A stretch of 35,199 nucleotides of DNA from Gordonia amarae NBRC 15530 (GCF_000241345.1 NZ_BAED01000023.1:1-35199), one strand, 5' to 3'. Counted from the stretch's first letter, positions 16,984-24,861 are shown. Program-made: numbers and translations. Notes: generated by a model not told the origin, from the sequence alone.

Positions 16984-18572
16984 TCGGACACCAACTCTCG
17001 ATGGATGTGAGCCAGGACTTCGGGCAGGTCGTCGACGTGGCCGATGCGCCGGGAACGTTTCTCGCCGAACACCTCCGGCAGCGGGTCCACGCGCACCGGC
17101 CCGACGCCGATGTAGAAGACGGAGACGGCGACCTCCTCGGCCTCGGAGACGGCATGCGCGACGTCGGCCCACGCGTAGCGGCCCTCGTAGCCTTCGTCGG
17201 AGATGAGGCCGTCGCCGATGATGATGAGCAGCCGGCGTTCGGACGGCTGGTCGAGCAGCCGTTTGGTGAGGTGCCGGATCGGTGCGCCGAGCCGGGTGTA
17301 GCCGCCGGCTCGCAGTCCTTGCGCGCTCGGGTCGGCGAAGTGCCGGTCGTCGAAGTCCTTGAGGCAGTTGACCTCCACCCGGTGCCGGGTGTTGCCGGAG
17401 AACACGAAGATGCCGTGCCGCTCCTTCGCCAGGGTCATCGCACGTGACAGGGCGTCGGCGCAGGCCAGTTCGATGCGGAAGGCTTTGCCGCCGTTGCTGC
17501 TCAGCGACGAGCTGCCGTCGAGGAGCAGCGCGGTGCTGACGTCGCGCGAACTGGGCATCAGTTCCCGGAAGATCTTCGGTTCCCCCGCCTCGCCGGTGAT
17601 GGTGTCGAGGTAGTGCGACACGTACCGGTCGACGTCGACGTCGGAGCCGTCGTCGAGGCCGTTGCGGATGGCCCGGTGGGTGTGCTCGGCGAACCATGTG
17701 CGGATGTCGGGCGACACCGACGCCAACGGCGAATTGCGGGTCGGGTGTTTACGTTCGAGCACCGCCACATGGTTGGGCAGGAACGCCTGATTCCACATGT
17801 TCCACTCGGGGTAGGGCACCCCGACCCGCTGATCGGGGTTGATCTCCACGTCGTCGTTCTCGGGTTTCGACGGTGGCGGCAGATTCGAGTTGCGCACGCC
17901 ACCGTCGCCGCCGACCGGAATCGACATGAGCCGCTTGGCATCGGTGCGCGAGGACGTCCACGGCATCCGGCCGTAGCCGCGTTTGAACTTGGCGGCCAGC
18001 GAATCGGATTCGGGTGGCCGGACGGTGATCCGGCCCAGAATCGTGTGCGGGTACAGGTCCGCTGTGGTCTTCGCCAGCTCCAGCGCACGGTCGACGATCA
18101 CCTCGCCGTCGAGGTCGGGGTCGAGGTACTCGATTCCCGGTGCGAGGCGGTCGAGTTCGCGGGTGAGTCCGGGGAAGTTGCGGGTCACCCAGCCCGCGGC
18201 CACACCTCCCTCCACGACGGCAAGGGCGGCGAGCTGACGGGCGGTGAGCTCGTGCAGCCGGAACCAGTAGAGCCGGTTCTTCGACGGCGAGCACTGCAGT
18301 GCCACACCGCAGGTGAGGGTGGTGCGGGTCCAGCCGGCCTCCAGTGCCGGGTAGGGCACGTTGACGACGGTGTGACCGGCGTTGAGCCCGAATGTGCGGC
18401 GCGGGCCGGACATCAGCCGGACACCCGAGATCCGCTGCTGCGAGAACGCGACAGCGGTCACCGAGCAACTGCGTTCGATGCTCATCGCATCGGATTCCGT
18501 TGTCACAGCGGCATTCTGGTCCATGTCTGGCGGGGGTATCGTCACCGGTTCACCGAGCGTGGGGGCGCCCAT
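16980..18572 (-). CDS. NorD/CbbO-like VWA domain protein
   Basis: Partner of the coupled AAA+ ATPase. The 530-residue protein has a C-terminal von Willebrand factor A domain (about 344-528) with an intact MIDAS: DGSSS at D352-S356, the T of GGYTRLG and the IIGDG aspartate. The N-terminal half carries the DUF-like helical region of NorD/CbbO proteins, with NMWNQAFLPNHVAVLE. NorD-type proteins use the metal in the MIDAS to dock the AAA+ hexamer onto its client. The start is uncertain: ATG 18572 lies 5 bases from the end of the upstream micro-gene but has a weak ribosome binding site, and ATG codons 17 and 30 are alternatives. No signal peptide, so cytoplasmic. Confidence 0.88.
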   Translation of the reverse strand: MGAPTLGEPVTIPPPDMDQNAAVTTESDAMSIERSCSVTAVAFSQQRISGVRLMSGPRRTFGLNAGHTVVNVPYPALEAGWTRTTLTCGVALQCSPSKNRLYWFRLHELTARQLAALAVVEGGVAAGWVTRNFPGLTRELDRLAPGIEYLDPDLDGEVIVDRALELAKTTADLYPHTILGRITVRPPESDSLAAKFKRGYGRMPWTSSRTDAKRLMSIPVGGDGGVRNSNLPPPSKPENDDVEINPDQRVGVPYPEWNMWNQAFLPNHVAVLERKHPTRNSPLASVSPDIRTWFAEHTHRAIRNGLDDGSDVDVDRYVSHYLDTITGEAGEPKIFRELMPSSRDVSTALLLDGSSSLSSNGGKAFRIELACADALSRAMTLAKERHGIFVFSGNTRHRVEVNCLKDFDDRHFADPSAQGLRAGGYTRLGAPIRHLTKRLLDQPSERRLLIIIGDGLISDEGYEGRYAWADVAHAVSEAEEVAVSVFYIGVGPVRVDPLPEVFGEKRSRRIGHVDDLPEVLAHIHRELVSE

Positions 18573-18576
18573 CGGG

Positions 18577-18675
18577 TCAGAACGTTCCGATGTTCTTCAT
18601 GATCCAGTACCAGAACCAGATCACCAGTCCCATCACTCCCCAGGCAAAGGCGAGCCGGACGATTTCCTGCCACAT
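18577..18675 (-). CDS. 32-residue single-pass membrane peptide
   Basis: Micro-gene between tetR and the VWA gene. The ATG at 18675 follows GGAGA (complement of 18682-18686). The product begins MWQEIVRLAF, is almost entirely one Trp-rich transmembrane helix and ends KNIGTF. The stop is 5 bases from the VWA start. Spacing on both sides and the clear ribosome binding site support it. It could be a small subunit of the membrane complex encoded downstream. It has no recognisable family. Confidence 0.65.
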   Translation of the reverse strand: MWQEIVRLAFAWGVMGLVIWFWYWIMKNIGTF

Positions 18676-18714
18676 AGATTGTCTCCGTATCGTTTTGAGA
18701 AGGCGCTAGTTGGT

Positions 18715-19323
18715 TCAGCGGGCTTGGAGGCTGCGCAGCGTGTAGGTGAGGTAGCTGTCGACGGACTCTTTGCGGAGCTGATCGGCGTCGATGGTGACAG
18801 CGAGCAGCCCGTACACACCGAGCAGGAAGAACACGGCGCTGTGGTACGGGTCGACGACGATCTCGGCCTCGCCCCTGCTCTGGGCCGACCCGATCAGCTC
18901 GACGACCAGCCCGATCACCTTGTGCTCGCGCCATTCCTCGGTGACCGGCCGGTTGGGTGAGAACCGCAGCGCCACCAGATCTTTGAACAGATGCTTGCCG
19001 AGCCGGGTCTCGATATCGGCGATGAGTTCGATGGTTTTGGCCAGCGCGTCGGTCAGCGACGGTCCGGTGGCCAGGAAGTCGCCGAGCACCTCGGAGATCA
19101 GATCCTCTTGCCGCGCTTCGATATCCACCAGCACATGCTCTTTGGTGGGAAAGTGGAAATAGAACGTGCCGCGGGCCACGCCCACCTCGTTGACGATGGC
19201 GTTGAGGTCGGCGCCGGCAATGCCGGCGCGCGCGTACTCGGCGGTCGCGGCGTCGAGGAGCCGTTGCCGGGTTTCGAGGCGCTGTGCCTCACGCCCGGAG
19301 GGCGCACCCCTTGTGTTGCTCAT
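18715..19323 (-). CDS. TetR family transcriptional regulator
   Basis: Repressor of 202 residues. The N-terminal helix-turn-helix spans about 17-64 (TRQRLLDAATAEYARAGI, then VGVARGTFYFHFPTKEHVL), and a helical ligand-binding domain follows. Being the first gene of the minus-strand series, with a tandem palindromic site just upstream, it probably represses itself and the NorD/NorQ/membrane-protein operon. Its ligand is unknown; in actinobacteria such regulators commonly bind acyl-CoA, steroid or other hydrophobic compounds. The start at ATG 19323 matches the natural N-terminus of the family. Confidence 0.92.
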   Translation of the reverse strand: MSNTRGAPSGREAQRLETRQRLLDAATAEYARAGIAGADLNAIVNEVGVARGTFYFHFPTKEHVLVDIEARQEDLISEVLGDFLATGPSLTDALAKTIELIADIETRLGKHLFKDLVALRFSPNRPVTEEWREHKVIGLVVELIGSAQSRGEAEIVVDPYHSAVFFLLGVYGLLAVTIDADQLRKESVDSYLTYTLRSLQAR

Positions 19324-19368
19324 CGAACTTCCCCCGTGGTGTAACCGACATCACTACTCTGGCGATAC

Positions 19369-19393
19369 TGACAGATGTCACTGACACCTGTCA
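19369..19393. promoter_or_regulatory. Tandem TetR-type operator upstream of tetR
   Basis: Two copies of TGACA-N2-TGTCA, at 19369-19380 and 19382-19393, are offset by 13 bp. TGACA-N2-TGTCA is a typical dyad for TetR-family proteins. It lies 46-70 bases upstream of the tetR start and would cover its promoter, indicating autoregulation. The same site is in the 206-base gap shared with the divergent ATPase gene, which might also be affected. Confidence 0.75.
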
Positions 19394-19492
19394 ACAAGTG
19401 CGACGCTGACGATCGTTGTTGGCGGCCCACGTATCCCGGTGGTCGCTGCTGCTCCTGTCGGGACCTTGCTCGGCTCGAGAGGTCTCGCCACG

Positions 19493-19529
19493 GTGTGCAA
19501 ATTTGAAAGCTGATGTTAAATTTGCACAC
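19493..19529. promoter_or_regulatory. Perfect 12-bp inverted repeat abutting the ATPase start codon
   Basis: GTGTGCAAATTT (19493-19504) and AAATTTGCACAC (19518-19529) are exact reverse complements with a 13-base gap. The right arm ends at the base before the ATG. No separate Shine-Dalgarno is visible, so the structure may control translation, or serve as a binding site for the gene's own product. Confidence 0.85.
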
Positions 19530-20711
19530 ATGATCACTCGCGCGGTGGCTGCGGAACTACAGCGGCGTCTGGCTGCGACGTCCGCTGTGGTCCTGCTCGG
19601 ACCACGGCAGATCGGCAAGACGACGCTCGCGCGCGAGTTGGCTGATGGCTGGTCGGGCGGCGCGACATACCTCGATCTTGAGCGACCGGCAGACGTGCGG
19701 CGGCTCTCGGACGCCGATGCCTACCTGCGCGGACAGTCCCCGCGGCTGGTGGTGCTGGACGAGGTGCAGCGACTCCCCGCGATCACGGAAGTCCTCCGCG
19801 GCGTCATCGACGACAACAGGCGGGCGGGCTTTCGCAACGGCCAGTTCCTCTTGTTGGGTTCGGCGTCCCTGGACCTGATGAAACTGTCCTCGGAGAGTCT
19901 GGCAGGCCGAATTTCATTTCTGGAGTTGTCCGGCGTAAACGTCGATGAGGCCGCGTCGGCAGGTATCGGAGCGGACGAACGTTGGGTCCGGGGAGGATTT
20001 CCCGATGCCTTGCTGGCATCGGACGATGCCTCTCTCCGTTGGCGGCAGGACCTGATCCGGTCGTACCTGGAGCGGGATATCCCGATGTTCGCCCCGCGCA
20101 TCCCGGCGGAGACTCTGCGCCGTCTATGGACGATGCTCGCCCATTCCTCGGGTGGGCAGCTGAATGCGTCGAAACTGGCTGCGGGGCTGGGTGTAACCAG
20201 TCCGACCGTCGCCCGGTACATCGACCTGCTCGCCGATCTCGCACTGGTGCGATCACTTCCGGCCTGGCATACGAACGTTGGAAAACGCATCACCAAGGCC
20301 CCGAAGGTACACGTGCGTGACTCCGGTCTGCTCCATGCGCTCCTCGACATCGATTCCCTCAACACTCTTCTCGGACACCCCTCCGCCGGAGCCAGCTACG
20401 AGAGCTTCACGGTCGAATGCATCATCGACGCCATCGGCGATCGATGGCAGCCCTATCACTACCGGACAGCACGGGGCGACGAACTCGACCTGGTCCTCGT
20501 GCGCGGGGGCCGCCCGCAGATCGCCGTCGAGGTGAAACGCTCCACAGCACCACACGTTTCAGCCGGATTCCATCGCGCAGCCGACGACCTCGCGATCGAT
20601 GAACGTTACGTCGTCTACCCAGGCGATGACACGTACCCGATGAGCGGCTGCACGGTCATCGGACTTGCATCACTCGTTCGCGTCCTGCGGCAGAGATCGG
20701 CGGCGGGTTAG
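19530..20711 (+). CDS. AAA ATPase with DUF4143-type C-terminal domain
   Basis: Protein of 393 residues with an N-terminal P-loop domain: Walker A GPRQIGKT at 24-31, Walker B LVVLDEVQ at 73-80 and sensor LLLGSASLDLM. A winged-helix-like middle (KLAAGLGVTSPTVARYIDLL) follows. The C-terminal domain has GDELDLVLV and IAVEVKRS, a spacing like the PD-(D/E)xK nuclease fold of DUF4143 proteins. The family is widespread, often horizontally spread, and has no firm biochemical role. The start at ATG 19530 abuts a perfect inverted repeat; the reading frame is open upstream, but that extension crosses the repeat. It is first in an island with different composition from the flanking metabolic genes. Confidence 0.88.
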   Translation: MITRAVAAELQRRLAATSAVVLLGPRQIGKTTLARELADGWSGGATYLDLERPADVRRLSDADAYLRGQSPRLVVLDEVQRLPAITEVLRGVIDDNRRAGFRNGQFLLLGSASLDLMKLSSESLAGRISFLELSGVNVDEAASAGIGADERWVRGGFPDALLASDDASLRWRQDLIRSYLERDIPMFAPRIPAETLRRLWTMLAHSSGGQLNASKLAAGLGVTSPTVARYIDLLADLALVRSLPAWHTNVGKRITKAPKVHVRDSGLLHALLDIDSLNTLLGHPSAGASYESFTVECIIDAIGDRWQPYHYRTARGDELDLVLVRGGRPQIAVEVKRSTAPHVSAGFHRAADDLAIDERYVVYPGDDTYPMSGCTVIGLASLVRVLRQRSAAG

Positions 20712-20738
20712 GTGCCAGTGGGCCGCCGCGCATGGCTG

Positions 20739-20816
20739 TTGTTCCCATGTTGTACCCAAAGGCTTGACGTGCCCCGGATTGGGATGCAACATAGATCGGG
20801 TACAACGCTGGAACAA
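20739..20816. promoter_or_regulatory. Composite inverted repeat upstream of the 766-residue P-loop gene
   Basis: The left half TTGTTCC-N3-GTTGTACCC (20739-20757) is mirrored by GGGTACAAC-N3-GGAACAA (20798-20816). All 16 arm bases pair, and the 3-base gaps are symmetric. The 40-base centre has a TTGACG (-35-like) at 20764. It ends 15 bases before the next ATG and just before the AGGAGG, so it is likely an operator or a regulatory RNA structure. Confidence 0.7.
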
Positions 20817-20831
20817 CGAGGAGGTCAAAAT

Positions 20832-23132
20832 ATGACGTTCTACAAGGCGAGTAAGAATCGTAGCCAAGGTCGGGGTTCGTGGTCGGTGATATTCCGCCAC
20901 CCGGTTCGGATCGATGTGAGTACGGGTAAGGCTGGACGGCGCGTTCGACGTGGCCTTGGAACGAGTAGTGACGTCGACGCGGACCGGATGGTGGATCAGT
21001 TGAACCACATCCTGAGTACACCTGGACTTTGGGAGCCCACTGCACGAACCACCGCGCTTGCGCGGTTTGACGAGCGAGTGGTCGACATCTTCTATGACGG
21101 ACTTGAGGCGACTGAAGTCGACTTCGCGAAGCTCAGAGAACAGGTGCTTCCGTTGCCAGACGAGTCGGAGGGCTATCGTAGGGTTCTGCTTCTGGGTACG
21201 ACCGGCGCGGGTAAGACGACGGTAGTGCGTCAGATTCTGGGCACCGATCCGGACACTGAGCGCTTCCCATCGACATCGACTGCGAAGACGACGGTCGCTG
21301 ATACTGAACTGATTACAACAGACGATCAGGCATATCGGGCGGTAGTGACCTTTGTGCCGCGCGATGAGGTAATCGATTATCTTACCGAGAATGTTTCCGC
21401 GGCTGCTCGTGCCGCACGTCGAGAAGAATCTGATGAAAAGATTCGGCGGTGTCTGCTCGACCACGTCAACCAGCGGTTCCGGTTCAGTTACGTACTGGGT
21501 AGGGGTGTCTCGAAGGTCGATGACCTAGACCTGGCAGACGTTGATGACGATGACGACGAGGCCGATGACATCAACCCAGATGAGTACGGCGCTGTGGATC
21601 TGGCGACTACCGACAAAGTTGTGACGTCAGCTGTGGTGGCTGTGAAGGCAGTTGTGGCCCGGTACGTCGGTGAGATTACGAATGAGCTGATCGGTACCGG
21701 CGATGGTATGCAGGTGCTGCCGGAGGTGGCTGAAGCGGATGCTCGGGATGATGAACGGGTATTGGAGGAACTCATAGAGGAGAGTTTGGATAGAGACTTG
21801 CGCCAGTCCGACGAGTTCCACGCGATCGTTGACTCGCTCGTCGATGAGATCGAGAAGCGTTTTGCTGCTTTGGACGTGGGTGACCTGAAGCGTACTCGCC
21901 AGGGATGGCCGTCAACGTGGTCATGGGAGTCGGGTGACCGTGAAGTATTCATCAAGGCGGTCGCAAGGTTCTCCAGCAACTATGCGCCGCTGTTCGGGCG
22001 GCTTCTGACACCGCTGGTGAATGGTATTCGCGTGAAAGGGCCATTCCGGCCGAGCTGGTCGTCGGATCCGGTGAGACTCGTCCTGGTTGATGGCGAAGGT
22101 CTAGGCCACACTCCGAAATCGGTCGCCGCTCTTTCGGCACATGTGGCAACCCAATTGCGGGCGGTAGACGCGGTATTGCTCGTCGACAATGCCAAACAGC
22201 CGATGCAGGCAGCACCTGTCGCGGCGCTGAAAAGTATCGTGGTTGCAGGGGAGGCCAGCAAGCTGCATACCCTTTTTACCCACTTCGATCAGGTTGAGGG
22301 GGACAACCTGCCTACGTTCGGCGAGCGCGAGGAACATGTGATGGCGTCAGTCGAGAACGTGCTGAATGCGATCGGCGATGAGTTGAGCCCGTCCGCTGAG
22401 CGAACTCTTCGTCACAGGTTCGATGAGGCCCGGTACTTCGTCGGAGGGATACATGAGCCGCTCAGTGGGCGGAAGAGGGCCGGTCGACGATCGATCGAGC
22501 AGATGAACGCATTGCTTGTGGCACTGGAGCATCCAGAAGGTACCCCAGACAGTGGACCAAGCCGTCCGGTACTCGATGCGTTTGCTCTTCCGCTCGCCGT
22601 TTCGGCCGCAGCCCAGAGCTTTCATAGCCGGTGGCGCGGCCTTCTGGGGCTCAAACATAATTCCGAAGCCCCGAAAGAACACTGGACCCGTGTCAAAGCG
22701 TTGAGCCGACGACTGGCTGAAGGATGGCGCGATGAATATGACAACCTTAAACCTGTTGCAGATCTGAGTTATCAACTCCAAGCTCAGGTCTACTTACTAC
22801 TGCAGCGGCCCAAACGTTGGACGAACGGCGAGCCCAATGACGACGAGAAGCAAGTCGCGCTCGATTCCATATCCAGCAAGCTAACCAGTGAGCTCGTCGA
22901 CCTGACTCGGCGGCGCCTGCGTGATGAAGTGCGAGCGGGGTGGCAGGAGGCATACTTGCAGAGTGGGCCGGGATCAACATTCAAACGCGCCCAGATCATC
23001 GAGCACGATATCTATAGCCGCGGTGCGCCGATCCCGTCCGTCAGTGCTTCGCCTGATCAGAACAGTTTCCTCCGTGACGTCGTCGGTGTAGTAACGACGG
23101 TTGTAAATGAGTGCGGCGGTGTCCTTGAGTGA
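20832..23132 (+). CDS. Large P-loop NTPase/GTPase-like protein, unknown function, possible defence gene
   Basis: I do not recognise the family. The 766-residue protein starts at ATG 20832, seven bases after a perfect AGGAGG. Residues 10-65 (GKAGRRVRRGLGTSSDVDAD and surroundings) look like the arm-type DNA-binding region of phage integrases, but no recombinase domain follows. A P-loop LGTTGAGKT lies at 121-129. A possible switch region (STSTAKTT, about 147-154) follows, then an insert of about 240 residues with an acidic run at 238-247. A G3-like DGEG is at 420-423 and a G4-like THFD at 483-486. The C-terminal third is mostly helical and charged. This order resembles dynamin- or GIMAP-like GTPases with a large insertion. 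Codon use is less GC-biased than in flanking genes, suggesting horizontal transfer. Confidence 0.82.
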   Translation: MTFYKASKNRSQGRGSWSVIFRHPVRIDVSTGKAGRRVRRGLGTSSDVDADRMVDQLNHILSTPGLWEPTARTTALARFDERVVDIFYDGLEATEVDFAKLREQVLPLPDESEGYRRVLLLGTTGAGKTTVVRQILGTDPDTERFPSTSTAKTTVADTELITTDDQAYRAVVTFVPRDEVIDYLTENVSAAARAARREESDEKIRRCLLDHVNQRFRFSYVLGRGVSKVDDLDLADVDDDDDEADDINPDEYGAVDLATTDKVVTSAVVAVKAVVARYVGEITNELIGTGDGMQVLPEVAEADARDDERVLEELIEESLDRDLRQSDEFHAIVDSLVDEIEKRFAALDVGDLKRTRQGWPSTWSWESGDREVFIKAVARFSSNYAPLFGRLLTPLVNGIRVKGPFRPSWSSDPVRLVLVDGEGLGHTPKSVAALSAHVATQLRAVDAVLLVDNAKQPMQAAPVAALKSIVVAGEASKLHTLFTHFDQVEGDNLPTFGEREEHVMASVENVLNAIGDELSPSAERTLRHRFDEARYFVGGIHEPLSGRKRAGRRSIEQMNALLVALEHPEGTPDSGPSRPVLDAFALPLAVSAAAQSFHSRWRGLLGLKHNSEAPKEHWTRVKALSRRLAEGWRDEYDNLKPVADLSYQLQAQVYLLLQRPKRWTNGEPNDDEKQVALDSISSKLTSELVDLTRRRLRDEVRAGWQEAYLQSGPGSTFKRAQIIEHDIYSRGAPIPSVSASPDQNSFLRDVVGVVTTVVNECGGVLE

Positions 23133-23133
23133 G

Positions 23134-23228
23134 CACTCTCGGTAAGTCCTCGTACGGAGCCGCAACGGTAGAGGAGTGATTTGAGTTTGCTGTTGATTCC
23201 GGAAACGGGATCAATAGTAAACTTAAAC
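23134..23228 (+). ncRNA. Predicted structured RNA / hairpin downstream of the P-loop gene
   Basis: The sequence 23180-23201 pairs with 23206-23227 over 22 consecutive positions, closing on a GAAA tetraloop (23202-23205). Four of the pairs are G-U in the plus-strand RNA and would be mismatches on the other strand, so selection appears to act on a plus-strand transcript. A weaker CACTC/GAGTG pairing (23134-23138 with 23174-23178) lies just upstream. No T-tract follows. It could be a terminator, an mRNA-stabilising end or a small RNA linked to the P-loop protein. Confidence 0.5.
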
Positions 23229-23256
23229 TGGGCCGGAACAGAGTGCCGGCGATGTG

Positions 23257-24861
23257 CTACTCGGCGGCGAGGAGGTCGCGGAGGTCGCCTGCGAGGACCT
23301 TGCCGGTTCCGCCCCGGGGGATGTCGTCGGCGGAGGGGACGACCAGCCACACCGACGGGACCTTGAACGAGCTCAGTAGGCCCTTGGCGCTTGCCCGAAG
23401 TGACTCGGGGGTGGCGCCGGTGGTCGACACCACGGCGGCACCGACGCGGGGGCCGTTGGGGCCGGGCACGCTGGTGACGAATGCGGCGTCGACACCTTCG
23501 ATGGCGCGCAGTGCGGCCTGGACCTCGCTGGGGTAGACGGTGGCACCGCTGACCTTGAACATGTCGTCGGAACGGCCCATGTAGAACAGGAAACCGTCGT
23601 CGTCGAACCGGCCGAGATCGCCGGTGGGGTAGAAGCCGTCGGCGGTGAACACGTCCTCGCGGCTGCGCCCGCAGATGCCCTGCAGGACGCGCTTGCCGCG
23701 CAACTGGATCTCGCCTGATTCACCAGGCTCGAGCGCGGCCCCGGTGACCGGGTCGGCGATCCGGACCTCCACCCCGTCGAACGGCTTTCCACAACTGCCC
23801 CAGGCTGATTCGGGCATGTCGTGGTCGGCGCGGAAACCGCAGTAGGGGCCGAAGGATTCGGTCATCCCGAACAGGTTGGCACGCGAACCGGGCCGGGGCC
23901 GCAGCTCCGCCGGCAGCAGGGCGGGCAGGCTGCCGTCAGCGATCGACGACAGGTCGGCGCCCGTCTCGGCGGCCAGCGCCGCCACCGACACCGCCTGATC
24001 GGGCCAGCCGCGGAACAGGGTGATCCGTTCGGAGACGATCAGATTCAGCGTCGACTCCGGGGTTGGCACCTCCTCGGTGACCAGGGTGGCCCCGGCCAGC
24101 AGCGCCGACAGCACCCCGGCACCGAAGCCGCCCACCCAGAAGAACGGCATCGGCAGGTACAGGCGGGTGTCGGGGCCGACGCGCCGCGCCTCCTGTCCGG
24201 AGAGCACCGCGAACAGCGCGCTCTCGTGGGAGTGGTTGACACCCTTGGGGGTTCCGCTGCTGCCCGAGGTGAAGACGGTGACCATCGGGTCGGCGGGGGT
24301 GACCGCCGCACCCAGGGCGTCCACGACGTCGTCGGGCGCGCCGAGCCCGTCGTGTGCGGCCGCGAACAGCTCGCCGGGAGTCCACGCCGCCCGCAGCGAC
24401 GGCAGTTCGGCTTCGAGGAGTCGTTCACCGCCGGTCGGCAGCACCTCGAGCCCCAGCCATTCGGCCAGCCCGTCGAGGTAGCGGTGCCCGCGGAATTCCT
24501 CGACCGCGATCAGCACCTCGACGCCGGCGGTGGCCAGCTGGGCGTGCAGTTCCCGCGGCTTCAGCAGCGTGCTCAGCGGCACCAGGACCGCGCCGATACG
24601 GGTCAGTGCCAGCGAGAGCTGCACCCAACGCGTGGAGTTGGGCATCAGCAACGACACCCGGGTACCGGTCCCGACGCCGGCGTCGACCAGGACGGCGGCC
24701 AATTCCCTAGTGCTGGTGTCGAGTTGACTGTAGGTGAGCCGTTCGCCCGGATCGATCACCGCCTCCTTGTCCGGAAGCCTCCTGGCCGCGTCCCGGATCA
24801 GGGCGTCGACGGTCAGCGTCGATTGGGGCCTGGCCATCGAGGTTACCGCCGGCGCGCTCAT
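23257..24861 (-). CDS. Acyl-CoA synthetase / AMP-dependent ligase
   Basis: ATP-dependent ligase of the ANL superfamily, 534 residues, forming an acyl-CoA via acyl-AMP. Motifs: FTSGSSGTPKGV (197-208), NLFGMTESFGPYCGF, YPTGDLGRFDDDGF, GRSDDMFKVSGATVYP and the C-terminal catalytic lysine K521 in GGTGKV. It starts at ATG 24861, overlapping the upstream ligase stop (ATGA). It is the last gene of a five-gene minus-strand operon of ligases and crotonases. The substrate is undetermined; steroid side-chain, ring-fragment or isoprenoid acids are plausible. Confidence 0.92.
   Translation of the reverse strand: MSAPAVTSMARPQSTLTVDALIRDAARRLPDKEAVIDPGERLTYSQLDTSTRELAAVLVDAGVGTGTRVSLLMPNSTRWVQLSLALTRIGAVLVPLSTLLKPRELHAQLATAGVEVLIAVEEFRGHRYLDGLAEWLGLEVLPTGGERLLEAELPSLRAAWTPGELFAAAHDGLGAPDDVVDALGAAVTPADPMVTVFTSGSSGTPKGVNHSHESALFAVLSGQEARRVGPDTRLYLPMPFFWVGGFGAGVLSALLAGATLVTEEVPTPESTLNLIVSERITLFRGWPDQAVSVAALAAETGADLSSIADGSLPALLPAELRPRPGSRANLFGMTESFGPYCGFRADHDMPESAWGSCGKPFDGVEVRIADPVTGAALEPGESGEIQLRGKRVLQGICGRSREDVFTADGFYPTGDLGRFDDDGFLFYMGRSDDMFKVSGATVYPSEVQAALRAIEGVDAAFVTSVPGPNGPRVGAAVVSTTGATPESLRASAKGLLSSFKVPSVWLVVPSADDIPRGGTGKVLAGDLRDLLAAE

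Noticed and set aside
20832..21030. Tyrosine recombinase or integrase
   Set aside because: Only an arm-binding-like N-terminal stretch is present; no R-H-R-Y catalytic domain follows, and a P-loop domain does instead.
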